Origin: Paramecium tetraurelia
Taxonomy: Eukaryota; Ciliophora; Oligohymenophorea; Peniculida; Parameciidae
DNA: 64,000 nt
Assembly (NCBI RefSeq): GCF_000165425.1
Contig: NW_001798958.1
Coordinates: 93,370 to 157,369 of the forward strand
Direction of reading: 5' to 3'
Under the pieces are notes generated by a model, which ran no database searches, had not been told where the DNA came from, and saw only the letters and a list, made by a program, of their open reading frames with translations. Shown in pieces: positions 50,760 to 62,638 of this stretch; the first letter of the stretch is position 1, and each line of letters starts with the position of its first letter. The translations under genes were made by a program, and so were the position numbers.

Positions 50760-52883
50760 TCAGATTAATTTCATTTTCAGCAACACTCTACCTATTTGAA
50801 TTTCCTTTACTTCATCGTCTATTAATAATTTATCTCTTATTATTCTCAAAGTCCCAAATTTACTCCCCTGATCCTATATATGCCAACCATCATTATTAAA
50901 TGAAATATTAGCATGATTTCTAGATACTGATATGTCCTAACATCTGATTTCACTGTTGTGACCTCTACCTATAGATATGGCATTTGCCCCAAAGGAGTGA
51001 ATGAATATTAAAATTTTTGATACATTATCCTGACGAGTTATCTATTCAAAGATTACATATGGTCCATCTAATTTCTCTATTTAAACTAATTGAAGTGGTT
51101 ATGGTTAATTCTCTAGATATATTCTTGCTGGCAAAGGAACTTTACATATCTGGATTATATGAGTCATAATAAAATTACTTCACATTCTAATGCTTAGTTC
51201 CATTGATATTACACAGTGTTTAAGGTTTACTTACAAGTAATACGATTACCAAAGTTGACCCATGCCTTCAAGCATTCATAATGAACATAAGACATCTGGC
51301 CTTAACAACCACACAAATTCGTTAGATATGGATTAGCTGGATCTTCAGCCTAGTCCACCTCTTCCATCAAACAAAACTTGCATTGTCTCGTCCCTGAGAC
51401 TTTTCCAGATTTTATGTGACGATCCAAATGATAATGGTCCTCTGCAGTCTGAACCTTCTCTCCATTGTTTAATTCTGATATGAAGCATTCACTAAATCAT
51501 TCTATGTTATATACAGTCTTCCAAATTTGAACAGGTCTCCAACCTATAACTATTCTTTATATTTAGGGTTCAATTTCACATATGAGTCTGAAAATTTGGG
51601 GTTGCTATAGTAATCTATTTTCAAAACTATTAATACAGATTTAGCCGTTCTCAAAAGATATCCTGCCTATACACTTTTCATTCTAATCATTTGACTATTC
51701 AACCACATCCTCTATTTGCAACATAAACAAAAATTATACTATTAAGGATTAAGTACACTGAATTTTAGACCATCATTTTAGAAACCTTTAGGTCCGATGA
51801 TTCATAATCAAAAAGCCCATGATTATTTTAAGTCCAAGTTGCAATCTCTATTGAAACTTACATTATAAATATATCAATTATAAAATTACTAAAATCCTTT
51901 AACTTCTGAACATAATCTAAAGCTCATATAGAGTAAAAATCATTTGATTTATTTTATAGAAATGGCTGACCTACCCTCAATTCTAGAAAAGATTTGAATA
52001 TTGTTTTGTTTAATAAATTTATGTATATGTATAAATTGAAGCCTCATTAGTTGGAATAATCACTCTTTCGCTGTTGTTAATACTGCTAAATGTTGGTTCT
52101 TTTCTTATTTTGATCAACTATTTTAAAGATTCAGAAATTGGCATTATACCCACATTTAAATATTTTTTACTTTAAATTTTCTTTACTCTGATTTCAGTGA
52201 ATTAAACATAATCTAATTCTTTCTTTTTTTCCTATAATTATGATATAATATCCTGCATATTGAAGTTGTCTATCTTTTCATTAGTACTTTTTCAATAACA
52301 TAAACCTCCTAATGAAATGTAACTTATTATTATTTTTCTTAAATTCTAAATATTTTGTAAATTTTAAATAGATTAATTTAAACCGATTTATTTAATTGAT
52401 ATCTTTGCTTTTTTGTTAAAATCACAGATTTACTCAACCAAAGCATAGATTATTTTTTATTTAATTTAAACAAAATTTTCAGTTCTTCCTTTTAACAAGC
52501 AAGTTCAGCTTTTTATCGTAATTTTACTATTCTAATCCTCTCTAAAAAAGACTTAAGTTTCTAAATATTGATTACACTCATCTTAATAAAGAATGCGCTC
52601 TATAAGTTATAATTGATTCTACTAATTAATTAATCGTATTGAGTCTTGAGGTAGTTAAATTCTACTTATTTGGAATCATAAATAATTATATTTATTAAGT
52701 ATTTTAATAATTTTAGATTGCTTGCAATTAATTTATTTATAGATCTTACTTTGTCTCCTCAAGACCCAGATCCTATTCTTATTTTGATTAAATTAATTAA
52801 TCAAGAGATGTAGATAACTCAATTATGAGTGTTGCAAACTTTAACATAATATTATATTGATTTGGTATGATTTTTTGATCCAT
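50760..52883 (-). CDS. RING-CH (RINGv) plus FHA domain protein with N-terminal coiled coil
   Basis: Read from ATG 52881-52883 (MDQKIIPNQYNIMLKFATLI) to TGA 50760-50762 through several introns; one of 23 nt near 52615 joins the two N-terminal exons. The N-terminal 200 residues are Gln/Leu/Lys coiled coil (FLERIRIVKLRQKAELACQK). The central part includes KYKEQLQVGDLFKFGRL. A RING-CH finger follows (CKFCLMEEV, LCGCQGQMSYVHYECLKAWV). The C-terminal FHA domain has AISIGRGHNSEIRCQDISVS, RNHANISFNNDGW and QGSKFGTL, with the phosphothreonine-binding Arg, Ser, His and Asn in place. It is probably a ubiquitin ligase directed to phosphorylated partners. Splicing between 51450 and 52350 is only partly resolved. 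The frame also extends upstream across a TGA (see findings). Confidence 0.7.
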
Positions 52884-53115
52884 CTAATCAATTTAATCAT
52901 AAAGATAGTCAGATCCAAAATTCAGGACGTCATCAGTCAGTTAATGTGAGATATTGCTTTATCAAGTGATTGAATAGTAATTTGGAGAATTCTCTTTGCA
53001 TTTGAACATTTTTGAGAGACTGTCTGTTATCATATATTTTTAACAATAATTAATAATTTTTTTGCTCTTTTTTTTCTTCAGAAATTTATAAATTATAATT
53101 TGTTTTTAAAAACTT

Positions 53116-53827
53116 ATGGCTCACAATCCAATCATCGATCATTAATCAAATAGCACAGATCATTCAATTGAAAATTTGTCTGATCAAAATTCTGAAGAAT
53201 CTTTTGAGATCGTCTAGCGAAAATTTAGAAACAAAAAATGCTATTAAGAGGAGGAACCTCTGAAAAAGAAGAAGGACCTTTGCCGAAATTATTAAATTAA
53301 TGGTAGTTGTAAATATGGAGATCAAGTAATTTTGTTTAAATCTTAATTAGTGTTTTTTTATACATACCCCCGCAAAAACTGAAAACTACAGTTATTCCAC
53401 AGCATCTACTAAGACTAAGCCTTGTAAGCGTTATTTTAGTGGGTTTTGCTGTTTTGGACCTAAATGTTAGTTTTTACATAATGAATGTATTGATCTTGTT
53501 GAATAGAGGGAATTCGTAGAAAAGCAATTCAAAGAATTGAAACTGATGGTTCCTTTGCATCCAAGTAAGTTTAGAAAGTTAATTTCTAGAAAAACTAGAT
53601 TAATCTATAAGGTTCGATTTATAGAGATTTCATCATCTTTATAAAATATTTGGAAGGAAACTGAACTTCAAAAGAGATGATTTGGTAATGAATAATTGTA
53701 AAAGGTATTGAGTGAATTGATAAATAGTCGATTAAAAATATTTATATCAATTTGTAGAAAGTAGGATAGATTTGAATAATTGTTGATGTCGAATAATACG
53801 AGTAGAAAGGAGAGTGAGCAATGTTGA
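53116..53827 (+). CDS. tandem CCCH zinc-finger RNA-binding protein
   Basis: 213 residues, introns of 25, 25 and 20 nt. Two CCCH fingers stand close together: CRNYQINGSCKYGDQCFFIH (C-x8-C-x5-C-x3-H) and CKRYFSGFCCFGPKCQFLH (C-x7-C-x5-C-x3-H). This is the arrangement of tristetraprolin/TIS11-type proteins that bind AU-rich mRNA elements, although the spacer and the YKTEL-like lead-in differ. A basic helical tail follows (PKKLDQSIRFDLQRFHH and on). It probably controls mRNA stability or localisation. It is convergent with the CFAP210-like gene, with 43 bases between stops. Confidence 0.85.
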
Positions 53828-53870
53828 TTACTAATAGTTATTATGTTATTATTAATAACTCTTATCAAAT

Positions 53871-55402
53871 TCATACTTTAAATGATTTTGTTAATGGATA
53901 CATATTTAATCCCGATTCCTTGAGTTCTGAAATCTAAGATTGTGCCCAATTGTTAAAAGCGTCCTTTTCTATTTACGAGCGAAGTTCCATTTATTTGGAC
54001 TCCTTCAGTTCATTTAGAAATTGGTTTCTTCTCATTTACTTTTTAAGTTCCTTAATAAGTTACTGATCATAATTACAATTTGCATCTTTTGATATTCTTG
54101 GATCTCTTTGTTTCTTCGTTTCAAAGTTTCCTTTTATTGATCCTCCACAGAAGACAATTATTGTAAAGCACTTATTTTCAATTGATGTTCCTATTATAAT
54201 TCTTATTGCTCCTTCTCTTTTTATTTTTCTTTCAATATTAGTTGCTATAATCGAAATTGTTCCCCATCTTAGATCATCTATGATTTTTCTAATTCCTTTT
54301 ATTTGGCCACTTCCTCCTCATGCTTTTACAACTCCTCGGCATGTTTTTGTACTCTTTACATATAATCATCATCTTATTTTTTCAATTCTTAAACTCTAAT
54401 GTCATAGATCTGCTGTCTGATTTTTAATTATCTTTGCTTCTTTTCTATTTCCTATTTAAATAATTAGAAATTACTCTTTCTTTTCTCATTTCTAAGACTC
54501 TATCCTTTTATTAATGATATCGATCTCTTTCCTTCGATTCATTCTCATCGAATTTCTATTCATCTTATTACTTTCTTTATTTAATTTGAAGGAATTGTTA
54601 ATGTTCAACTAATAATTTTTACTTTTTTAATTTATCTTCTTCTTTTTATTTTCTAAAATTGTATTACCAATAAATTTTACTCTTTCTTGATCTCCTCTTC
54701 TTCAGCTTATTTTTTGATTATTTCGCCTTCTTTTTTAAGTTAAACATATTCCTTAAGATACCTCTCTTTAACTTCATGATGCTGTTTGGCTAAGGAATCA
54801 TAAGTTTATTTTTTCAATTACTCTTTGAATTAACTTTTTTCCAATTCTGCCTATTCGGATAAAAACTTTTGGGTTTCAATTTCTCTTGTTTTTTATGCTT
54901 CAAACATTAATTGCATTTCCTATTTGTCCTTGTTCAACTTAATCAGTTTCTAATTGGCTTTGTCTATCTCTGACCATAACATTTTAGATTTCATGTTTCT
55001 CACACTTAAATATAGTTGATACTATAATACTCTGCTCTCTATCCAAATATTTTGTTATTGGCATCGCCTATTTAATCAATCTTTAGTTTTTCTTGATAGT
55101 CTGCTTCTTCTCTATCAATCTTGCGTCTCTCCTCCTCCTCCAGGATGAATTTCTGGAACTTCTCCTTTTCTTTCTACTGTCTCTATTTCTCGATGCGTTA
55201 TGCCCAAACCTTTTGACTGTCAAAACTCTGAGCCCACATTTAATATAAGTTATACTTTCTATGGCTTCTACTCCGTGTAGGTGATGTGAGATTTTATTTA
55301 TTCGAGTTCAGCAGCAGTGATGATGGTGTGTGGTTATTTGATTGAGGGCAACACGAGAGATTTCGATTTGATATCGCTAAACTCTGATTAATATTTTGAC
55401 AT
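53871..55402 (-). CDS. coiled-coil axonemal protein, CFAP210/CCDC173-like (TPH domain type)
   Basis: About 490 residues from ATG 55400-55402 to TGA 53871-53873, with introns of 28 nt near 55245 and a further one near 55010. After a short N-terminus with LPSIKQPHTIITAAELEQIK comes an almost unbroken Glu/Lys/Gln/Arg coiled coil: VWAQRIEKQRQQKEKEKFQK, LEEEERRKIDREEADYQEKL, then MKSKMLWSEIDK and long EQAELEKSQF-type heptads. The motif order (EEERRKID-EEA-YQE) resembles human CFAP210/CCDC173, a microtubule inner protein of the ciliary doublet with a TPH domain. Other TPH proteins (CFAP45, CFAP53, MNS1) are alternatives. Ends NMYPLTKSFKV. Confidence 0.65.
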
Positions 55403-55430
55403 TTTATAATGATAATTTTATTATTGAATA

Positions 55431-58400
55431 TCAAAGTTAAATCTCTTGGTGTCTTTGCGAACGTCTAATCGAGGAACCACGACGCAATTCCAAAACACCA
55501 GAAGGTTTTCGCTATTCTTCCTACATCGATGGTGACTCAATGGATTCTGGGCATATCTAAAAGTATAATATCTCTATATATACAGCTTATTCTGGGATTA
55601 ATTTTAACAGAGCACTAACAACCCATCCAATTGATCCAACTAGTATACTAATCAGCCATTACTGAATTGTCAATCCATAGTAAGTGTAACATGAAAAGGC
55701 TATACCTGCAAAGGTAATCAAAATGATTTGGAGAGCAAAGATAAAGAACACAATTAAGATGAATAGAGAACTATGATAAATTATGCATAATGATACTTAT
55801 TGCCAATATTCTCGAAGATGTTGAATTCATCATTCAATTTTCTACTATTTAGGAAATTAAATAGCTGCATCATTACAAACATATTGAAGATGAAAGTGAA
55901 ATGTCTGCTAGGTACCATAAATTCTCTATAGACAGGTTCATAATCATCCTTACCATCCACAGTCAACATTCTCCCACTCCTAATCATTAACTACTCCGGG
56001 TAGTAATCCAAATTGTATTTAGGATGATTTAAATTCGATGGAAATTCATTATATTTTTTATCCACTAACCAATCACTTAATCTATCATCAAATCCATCCT
56101 CGTATTCAGGAATAAAATGTGGTGCTAAAAATACTGCAATCAACATAATGGCAATCTGAAATGCTGCTTAACCAATTATATGTTTGAGCATCTTTCTTGT
56201 AATTATGGATTGTGCTCTCGAATAGGGGCGATCATTTAACAATACTGGACTGGGAGGTTCAGTAGCTAATGCCAATGAGGCAAAAGAATCCATGATTAGA
56301 TTGACCCATAACATTTAAATGGGCTTAAGAACTTCTTATTTAAGAACAGCTGAAACAATTAGAGTCAGTCCAACAGCCACTACATTTACAGTCAATTGAA
56401 ATTGAAGGAACTTACGAATTGATTAGAATATGTTTCTACCCCACATCACAGCTTTGACAATATCACTGAAGTTGTCTTCCATAAGAATGATGGCAGCAGC
56501 ATCTTTGGCAACCTATGTTCCTGAGATTCCCATTGCAAATCCTACATCAGCCTTTTTCAAAGCAGGTGCATCATTTGTGCCATCTCCAGTGACAGCTACA
56601 ATGTGTTCACATTCCTTGAGACCAACAATCATAGCATATTTATCAGTAGGTCTAGATCGTGCCAAAACTGCAATTTGTGGATACAATGTTCTGAACACTC
56701 CCATATCCCCTAGAGTATCTACTCTTAATTAAGTTCCATTCTTCTCAGCTTCACTTTGAGTCCTTGCACATTTGCAGGATTCAGTTTGACAGCTCTTGCA
56801 TACTACTCCTCCTATTTTATTCATAAATTCAGCACCCTCCATCACTATAGCTTTACTATCTCCTGCTTCAATAATGCCACATGATAATGCTATTGCTCTT
56901 GCAGTCTCAGAGTTATCTCCAGTGACCATTCTAACTTTGATGCCTGCTTTCTTGCATTGAGTAACTGCTTCCTTGACTCCTTCCCTTAAATTATCCATTA
57001 TTCCTAAAAGACACAAGAAAGTCAAGTTACTTTTCTCGATCTCATACACTTTCCCATCATTGCTAACTAAATCTTCACTCCCATTCAAGTCTTTGTATGC
57101 AACACATATAGTTCTAAGTGATTATTTAGCCATTTCACTGATGATATTTTCAATCTATTTAATATCTTATTCTTTTAAGGGTATAATTTCATCATTAAAG
57201 GTATGTTGATGACTAAGACATTTTATTATTATTTCGCTTGCACCTTTGATATATAGCCTATTTACAGGTAATCCATTCTTCTAGGTGGATACAATTACAC
57301 TCATCCTCTTTCTGCCTGAATTAAATGGTATTTTTTGAAGATATTTGACTGAACTTTTTACATTTTTATAATCAACTTATCCTCTTCTCATGTATTCTAA
57401 TAATGCTACTTCAGTTTTTGATCCTTACTCTGGATCCAACTCTGCCGAAGAATTGCAACATATAGATTCAATCATCAATTATTTGATTTTACCAAACACT
57501 CCTAAATCTTATTCTCTGGCCAGATAATTGACTTCGATGTAGTTCTGATTCCACATTTTAGTCAAAGTCATCTTATTCATGGTCAAAGTTCCAGTCTTGT
57601 CAGAACAAATAGAATCAGCTCCTCCCATAGTTTCACAAGCATACATCTTCCTTACTAAATTCCTATCATTCATCATCTTCTGAACTGAATATGCTAATGA
57701 TATGGTCACAGACAAGGGTAATCCTTCAGGAATAGCAACTGCTAAAACAGTAATTCCCAAAATGATAAAGTTCAGTATTTCCATCCAATGTTTACTGTGA
57801 TCCCATTCGTCTTCAATTCCTCTTTCAATAGCCAATCTAATCATCAATACAATCACAATCAATATGGCAGCATACAACCCAAATTTACCAATATCTTCAG
57901 CTATGATAGTTAACTTTTATTATAAAGGTGTCTCTTCATCTTCCTCCTATTCCAATGAAGCCTTGATCTAACCTAAACAAGATAGATCTCCAACAACGCA
58001 GACAACGAACAGTCCTTCTCCCTCCAAGACTCTAGTACCTGACAATAGGGCTGGAGATGGGATAAGAAATCTATCCTTCTCTCCAAATTCAGCACCTTCA
58101 CTAATTAATTCATCCTTTTTCATCAAACATTGTTAAATAGTCCCTTTCTTAATTGAGTTGGTTTCTCCTGTCATGGAAGATTCATCCATCTTAATTTCTG
58201 AGGCCTCTATCAGTATTCCATCAGCTGGTATCTCCATACCTTCCACCAACTTGACGATGTCTCCAACTAAGCAATTCTCTTCATGCATTCTGTGTTCTTT
58301 GCCATCACGAATGATAGTCACAATTTTAGACTTCTCACTTACAGCATTCAACTTACGGAATTGTTTCTCTTTTGAGTAATCATTCAAAGCAGCAACATTA

Positions 58401-58880
58401 GTACATACAAGTACAGCCACAAAAATAGCAAAACCTTCAATCCAAGCTAAGGATCTGTGTTCGTCATCTGAAGTTGCAACCTATATAACAATGCTTGCAA
58501 AGGCGGCAACAGTCAATATTCTCATAGTGAAGTCTCCCATAGCATCCATCAATAATTCACAATACGTTTAAGGTGCTCGTACTTCTCGCTTATTGTGGCC
58601 ATACAATTCTGTCCGTTTGCTGATGTCATTACTCACTATGCCACCAGTAATGGATGTGCATATCCCATCCAATAAGCTGTCTAATTCTTCATAATGTACT
58701 CGTACCTAATCCACCTAGTTACTGGAGGAAGTCTATTTCTTCACACATCCTCCTTCTTTGATTCAGTGTGAAGATATTCTACAATTGTTGAGCTGAGAAC
58801 TTGAAACCTCCCATATTGAGTCTCATCTCTTCTTCTCTAACTGTAACATTCACATCAGTTTTTAAAGCCGATTGATTCAT
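55431..58880 (-). CDS. PMCA: plasma-membrane-type Ca2+-transporting ATPase (PMCA, P2B)
   Basis: About 1130 residues from ATG 58878-58880 ([20 protein letters not shown]) to TGA 55431-55433, with a few introns (25 nt near 58695, 27 nt near 55545). P-type motifs are all present: [14 protein letters not shown] (actuator), [17 protein letters not shown] (TM4), [15 protein letters not shown] (phosphorylated Asp), [33 protein letters not shown] and [20 protein letters not shown]. Ten membrane segments can be placed. The C-terminal tail is short with a basic [19 protein letters not shown] that could be the calmodulin-binding autoinhibitor. It exports Ca2+ from the cytosol. A Cys-rich insertion is unusual (see findings). 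Divergent from the next gene, 55 bases between starts. Confidence 0.95.
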
Positions 58881-58935
58881 TAATTTAATGATTAGAAAGA
58901 AACTTGAAAATTTGAGAAGAGAAAGAACCAAAAAA

Positions 58936-59655
58936 ATGTAAAATCTTCTACCTGCCATCGTCGCAGATAGAATGGCTCCCTCCTTCTTTTATTACATGTT
59001 TGAACCATACGTTGACTTCAAGAAAATCGCACAATCAGATGCAGTCTAAGTGTAACTTTCCACTCCTGAAAATGCCTTCGCTAAAGGCAGGAGATGTGCA
59101 GTCCAAGCAGCTCGTAAATCTAAGGCTTTGTAGATGATGGGCAATCAATTGAAACTTTCAGTGGATGAGCAGATTGAGTCCTTTGCTGTCCCTGAAGAAA
59201 AGGGAAATCCAATTAAGTTTGAACCCTATTCTCTCCAGAGAGCTGCCCTCTATGACAAAGGGTGTATCACATGCGGTGGTCCAAATATTAGTGTCACATA
59301 TCATGGTGAAAGACATATATGTTTGAAATGCAGAGATCACATCACCACTTTGGATGGAGATCCAGTTCTTATATTTTAAGATGATGATGGAGAAGTGTGC
59401 GTTGTTGGGATTTCAGATAAAAAGAAACTCTATTTCATTTAACTTGATGAACTCAAAATTAATGGTTATAGGTGCTATGTCACTTTTAGTAATGAAAATG
59501 AAATTATTTGCTTATTGCATGACTCCTTAAATGACAAATAGAAAAAGGATCTAGTTCCACCCAGCGCCTTATGGTAAGCTGAAAAGGACGAGCAAATCAG
59601 AAAACCAAAAGGCAAAAACTTTGTCATCCTTAATAAACAGCGTGTTCAAAAATGA
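58936..59655 (+). CDS. hypothetical protein with a CxxC...CxxC zinc-binding motif
   Basis: A clean intronless frame of 239 residues, ATG 58936 to TGA 59653-59655, using TAA and TAG for Gln in several places. The N-terminal helix-rich part includes APSFFYYMFEPYVDFKKIAQ and KGRRCAVQAARKSK. The middle holds a small treble-clef-like ligand set, DKGCITCGGPNISVTYHGER then HICLKCRDH, two CxxC pairs 18 residues apart. The rest is beta-rich (GEVCVVGISDKKKLYFIQLD). The C-terminal 30 residues are charged and basic. No family is recognised. Its start faces the Ca2+ ATPase start at 55 bases. Confidence 0.7.
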
Positions 59656-59750
59656 TTATATACTTCATGATTAATTATAAATGAGAAGTGTACGGGAGTG
59701 CAAATTCTAAAAGACCCTTGTCTACCATTCCTAAGACCCAATCATAAATC

Positions 59751-61615
59751 ATGGAAATAGCCATGCCTCCCTCAGCCAGGAGGATTATGCCGAGCATGCA
59801 TAACCTTCTTGAAACCTTATACACGAAGAAATGCGAAGAGTTGAGGATTCAATTACAACCAGACCAAATGGGGAGATTCCAAGAAAGGGTCTTGAGCCAA
59901 TACTCAGGACACACCATTGATTTATCGGAGCTATCTTTGCCTGCCAATTGCACAGTCTTGATCAATAAAGTTGTTAAGAATGTCCCCTTTGTTTGTTCTT
60001 TCACAAAATCCCCTTTATGACGGGATCAGAAATCTGTAACTCCCTATGGTTAGTTTGACCTTGTGTAATTGCGGAATCGGTCCTAGGGGTTTCGCAGTTC
60101 TTTTCCAAACCCTTTCAATAAATCAAACACTCTACCATCTCAATATTGGTAATCCTTTTTCTAATGAGAGGAATAGACTTGGATTAGCACTAAATCAATT
60201 GGCAGAGGCATTGAAGAAGAATAGAATTTTGGCAATCTTAGACATAAGTGGTTGTGGAATCTATGATTTAAGAAAATTGAATAGTGCCTTTGCAGAAAAC
60301 AGGAATCTACTACACATAAATGTTTCTGATAATGAACTCAAAGACACACTGACATTGCCGTCATATCTTGAGAGATTGGAAGCACAAAATAATATGTTTG
60401 GATAATAGGTAGTTTAAATATGTGAACAATTGAGACAAGGCTCTGATTCTGTCCACGCTCGAGAAATCAATCTCAAAAGAAATAAATTAACTATTAATCA
60501 ACTATTTGCTATACTAGAGTAAATTGAAAGAAACACTCATCTTAATAAATTAATACTAGATGAAAATACATTCATTGGAGAAAACAATATTTGTATATGC
60601 AATTATCTAGTTTACAACAATCACCTCGAGTACCTTTCCTTAAGGAATTGTTCATTGACCTAGAACTTTATCGAGCAATTGGCATCTGGATTATGCAGAA
60701 ATGGAAGTTTGAAGACTCTGGACATTAGTAAGAATATCATCGGAGATCAAGGAGTTTTAGCATTGGTGCAAGGCTTTTAGGGTTCATGCAATCTCAAAAG
60801 CATTATTATGAAAAGATGTGGCATGACGGATCTAAGTGGCTTAGAATTATTCAAAACATTTCTCAAATCCAACATCTAGGAGTACGATTTCTCAAACAAT
60901 CTTATGGGAGACTAAACTGCAATGTATGCGATTTAATTGATTAAGAAGAATAAGGATATCATCAAAATGAACTTTAAAAAGAATCTCAATTCGTATGAGA
61001 CTAACAATTAAATTGAAAAATTGCTACTTGAGAACATCTAGGATCGGAAGAGAAATGTTATTCCGCATCTCCGGCATAAGATTTAAGGAATGACCAATTA
61101 CAGAGAATAATAGGATTATGTTGACAAGAAAAAGGGAACAGCTTTTTGGTCAAAAAGGTTCAAGCTGAAAAGGATTTTAAGTTTGCTTAATCTCAAGTAG
61201 TTTTATGTTAATAGGGGGCCAAGGAACGTACTTAAACTGTCGAGGAGAGAATGATCAAATTGAGAGAGGAAGCCCAACAATTGACCGTATAGTAATTAAA
61301 TTTGGATAAATTTCTTTGGAATTAAATTGCTGTGATTGAGGATGAGCAGAAAGTATATGCTGATTAATTGAAGAATGAGAATGCTTTGATTGTGAATTTA
61401 AACAAACAAATCTAAGAAGCTTAAGTATTAATTCTTATCATATAAAGAGTAAATAAAAATCTATTGTCTAAATTTACAAATAGCAAATGGAGAATCTTAA
61501 ATTGTAAGATGGAATTCAAAAAAGAAAATTAGATTAATAATAATAAGAATACAATAGTATTTTATCATAATTAGAATTTGTTAAAAAATAACAGAAAACA
61601 ACGATTAAAAAATGA
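59751..61615 (+). CDS. leucine-rich-repeat protein with C-terminal coiled coil
   Basis: The in-frame start is ATG 59751 (MEIAMPPSARRIMPSMHNLL); the first TGA upstream is at about 59682. LRR-type units occupy the centre: LTLCNCGIGPRGFAVLFQTL, LAILDISGCGIYDLRKLNSA, LEYLSLRNCSL, SLKTLDISKNIIGDQGVLAL and IIMKRCGMTDLSGL. These are RNH1/NLR-like ribonuclease-inhibitor repeats. The C-terminal 150 residues form a coiled coil (RTQTVEERMIKLREEAQQL) ending after a 23 nt intron near 61427. The frame changes at about 59960-60045 and near 61145 need introns that I could not place cleanly. Similar LRR/coiled-coil proteins occur in ciliary complexes. Confidence in the gene is good, in exact exons moderate. 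Confidence 0.7.
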
Positions 61616-61800
61616 TAACATTATTTAATTATCTATATTTACATCTAATGGGTTCACACTAATTCCAATGAAACATTCAAACACATTTTTGCATTCCAAA
61701 AATAATATTATTTTTCTTCTCTCCAAAATTAAGTGGATATTTCTTTAAAATACTCACTATATAAATAAATAACTGCAAATAAAAATCTTAATTTAAATTA

Positions 61801-62159
61801 ATGAATAGAAAAATCACACTTTTGGTATTATTAGCCTGTGTTGTTTGTGTTGCAACACTCATGTTTTCATTCGCCCCAGCAGGTACTATATTAAAGTTAT
61901 TTCAAAGATGCCGAAATTGAAATTGAAAAAGAGCCACTCATTCTCCGCCTCAAAGAATCACGAATGGGGATTTGACGGATATACTCCATATGACAAAGGC
62001 TGTCAAAAGAAATGTACCGATGCTAAGGGTGTAAGTTGCGGAAAAGCTCAATAAAATTGCTGTAAACCAAATGACTGCAAGGAGGAAGACAATTGGTATG
62101 GAAGTTCATTTGTTTGCAATGCAAGAGTCCCAGTTGAAGGCTGCACTAAGCCCAAGTGA
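61801..62159 (+). CDS. small secreted cysteine-rich protein
   Basis: Starts at ATG 61801 with a strong signal peptide (MNRKITLLVLLACVVCVATL). The mature part carries eight cysteines in about 50 residues (CQKKC, SCGK, NCCKPNDCK, FVCN, EGCTKPK), ending at TGA 62157-62159. A 20 nt intron starting near 61863 brings signal and cysteine-rich exon into one 112-residue frame. A more canonical 25 nt intron starting near 61881 leads instead into a different frame that ends early. The Cys spacing suggests a disulphide-rich secreted peptide or surface protein; no family is recognised. Confidence 0.55.
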
Positions 62160-62434
62160 AAATGAGCATATTCATTTAATTATTCAAATCATAATTCCAT
62201 TCATATCTTCTCTGATACAACGAAATCTCAAAATGACATAACAATTGTTTTCTCCTTATGCACTGTCCACATGATGCACTATCATATTTATTATCTCAAT
62301 TAGATGTAACAGCCAAGCACAAAGCATATTAGAACTGTTCTTCTAATTAATAAAAGATTCTTTTGAATCTTATGACTAATATGTATATTTATTTGCATTC
62401 TTATGTATAAAAAGATATGTTTTAGTTCGTTGTA
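62160..62434. other. intergenic, AT-rich
   Basis: No supported gene or structured element. Confidence 0.4.
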
Positions 62435-62638
62435 ATGAAATAATTTCCTCAAGAACAAGACCCATAACTAGACTATTTACTCAGAAATTATGAACAATGT
62501 AAATTAAAATAGAAGTACAGATTTTAATTTTTAAACCAGGCTTTTCTATCTGATATTTAAAATTAATATGTTTAAGAATTATAAATCCTCTCGATGATAA
62601 CATTACAATTCTTTATTTGGAGCCAATGTTTTGAATGA
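62435..62638 (+). other. short open frame, possible gene remnant
   Basis: 68 codons from ATG 62435 to TGA 62636-62638 (MKQFPQEQDPQLDYLLRNYE). The first 28 residues look protein-like; an intron-like segment of 25 nt (GTACAG..ACCAG) follows at about 62514. Neither continuation gives a longer protein. It may be the surviving first exon of a decayed gene. Confidence 0.25.

Noticed and set aside
56430-56732. Plus-strand 100-codon frame
   Set aside because: Antisense shadow of the Ca2+ ATPase hinge region (TGDGTNDAP).
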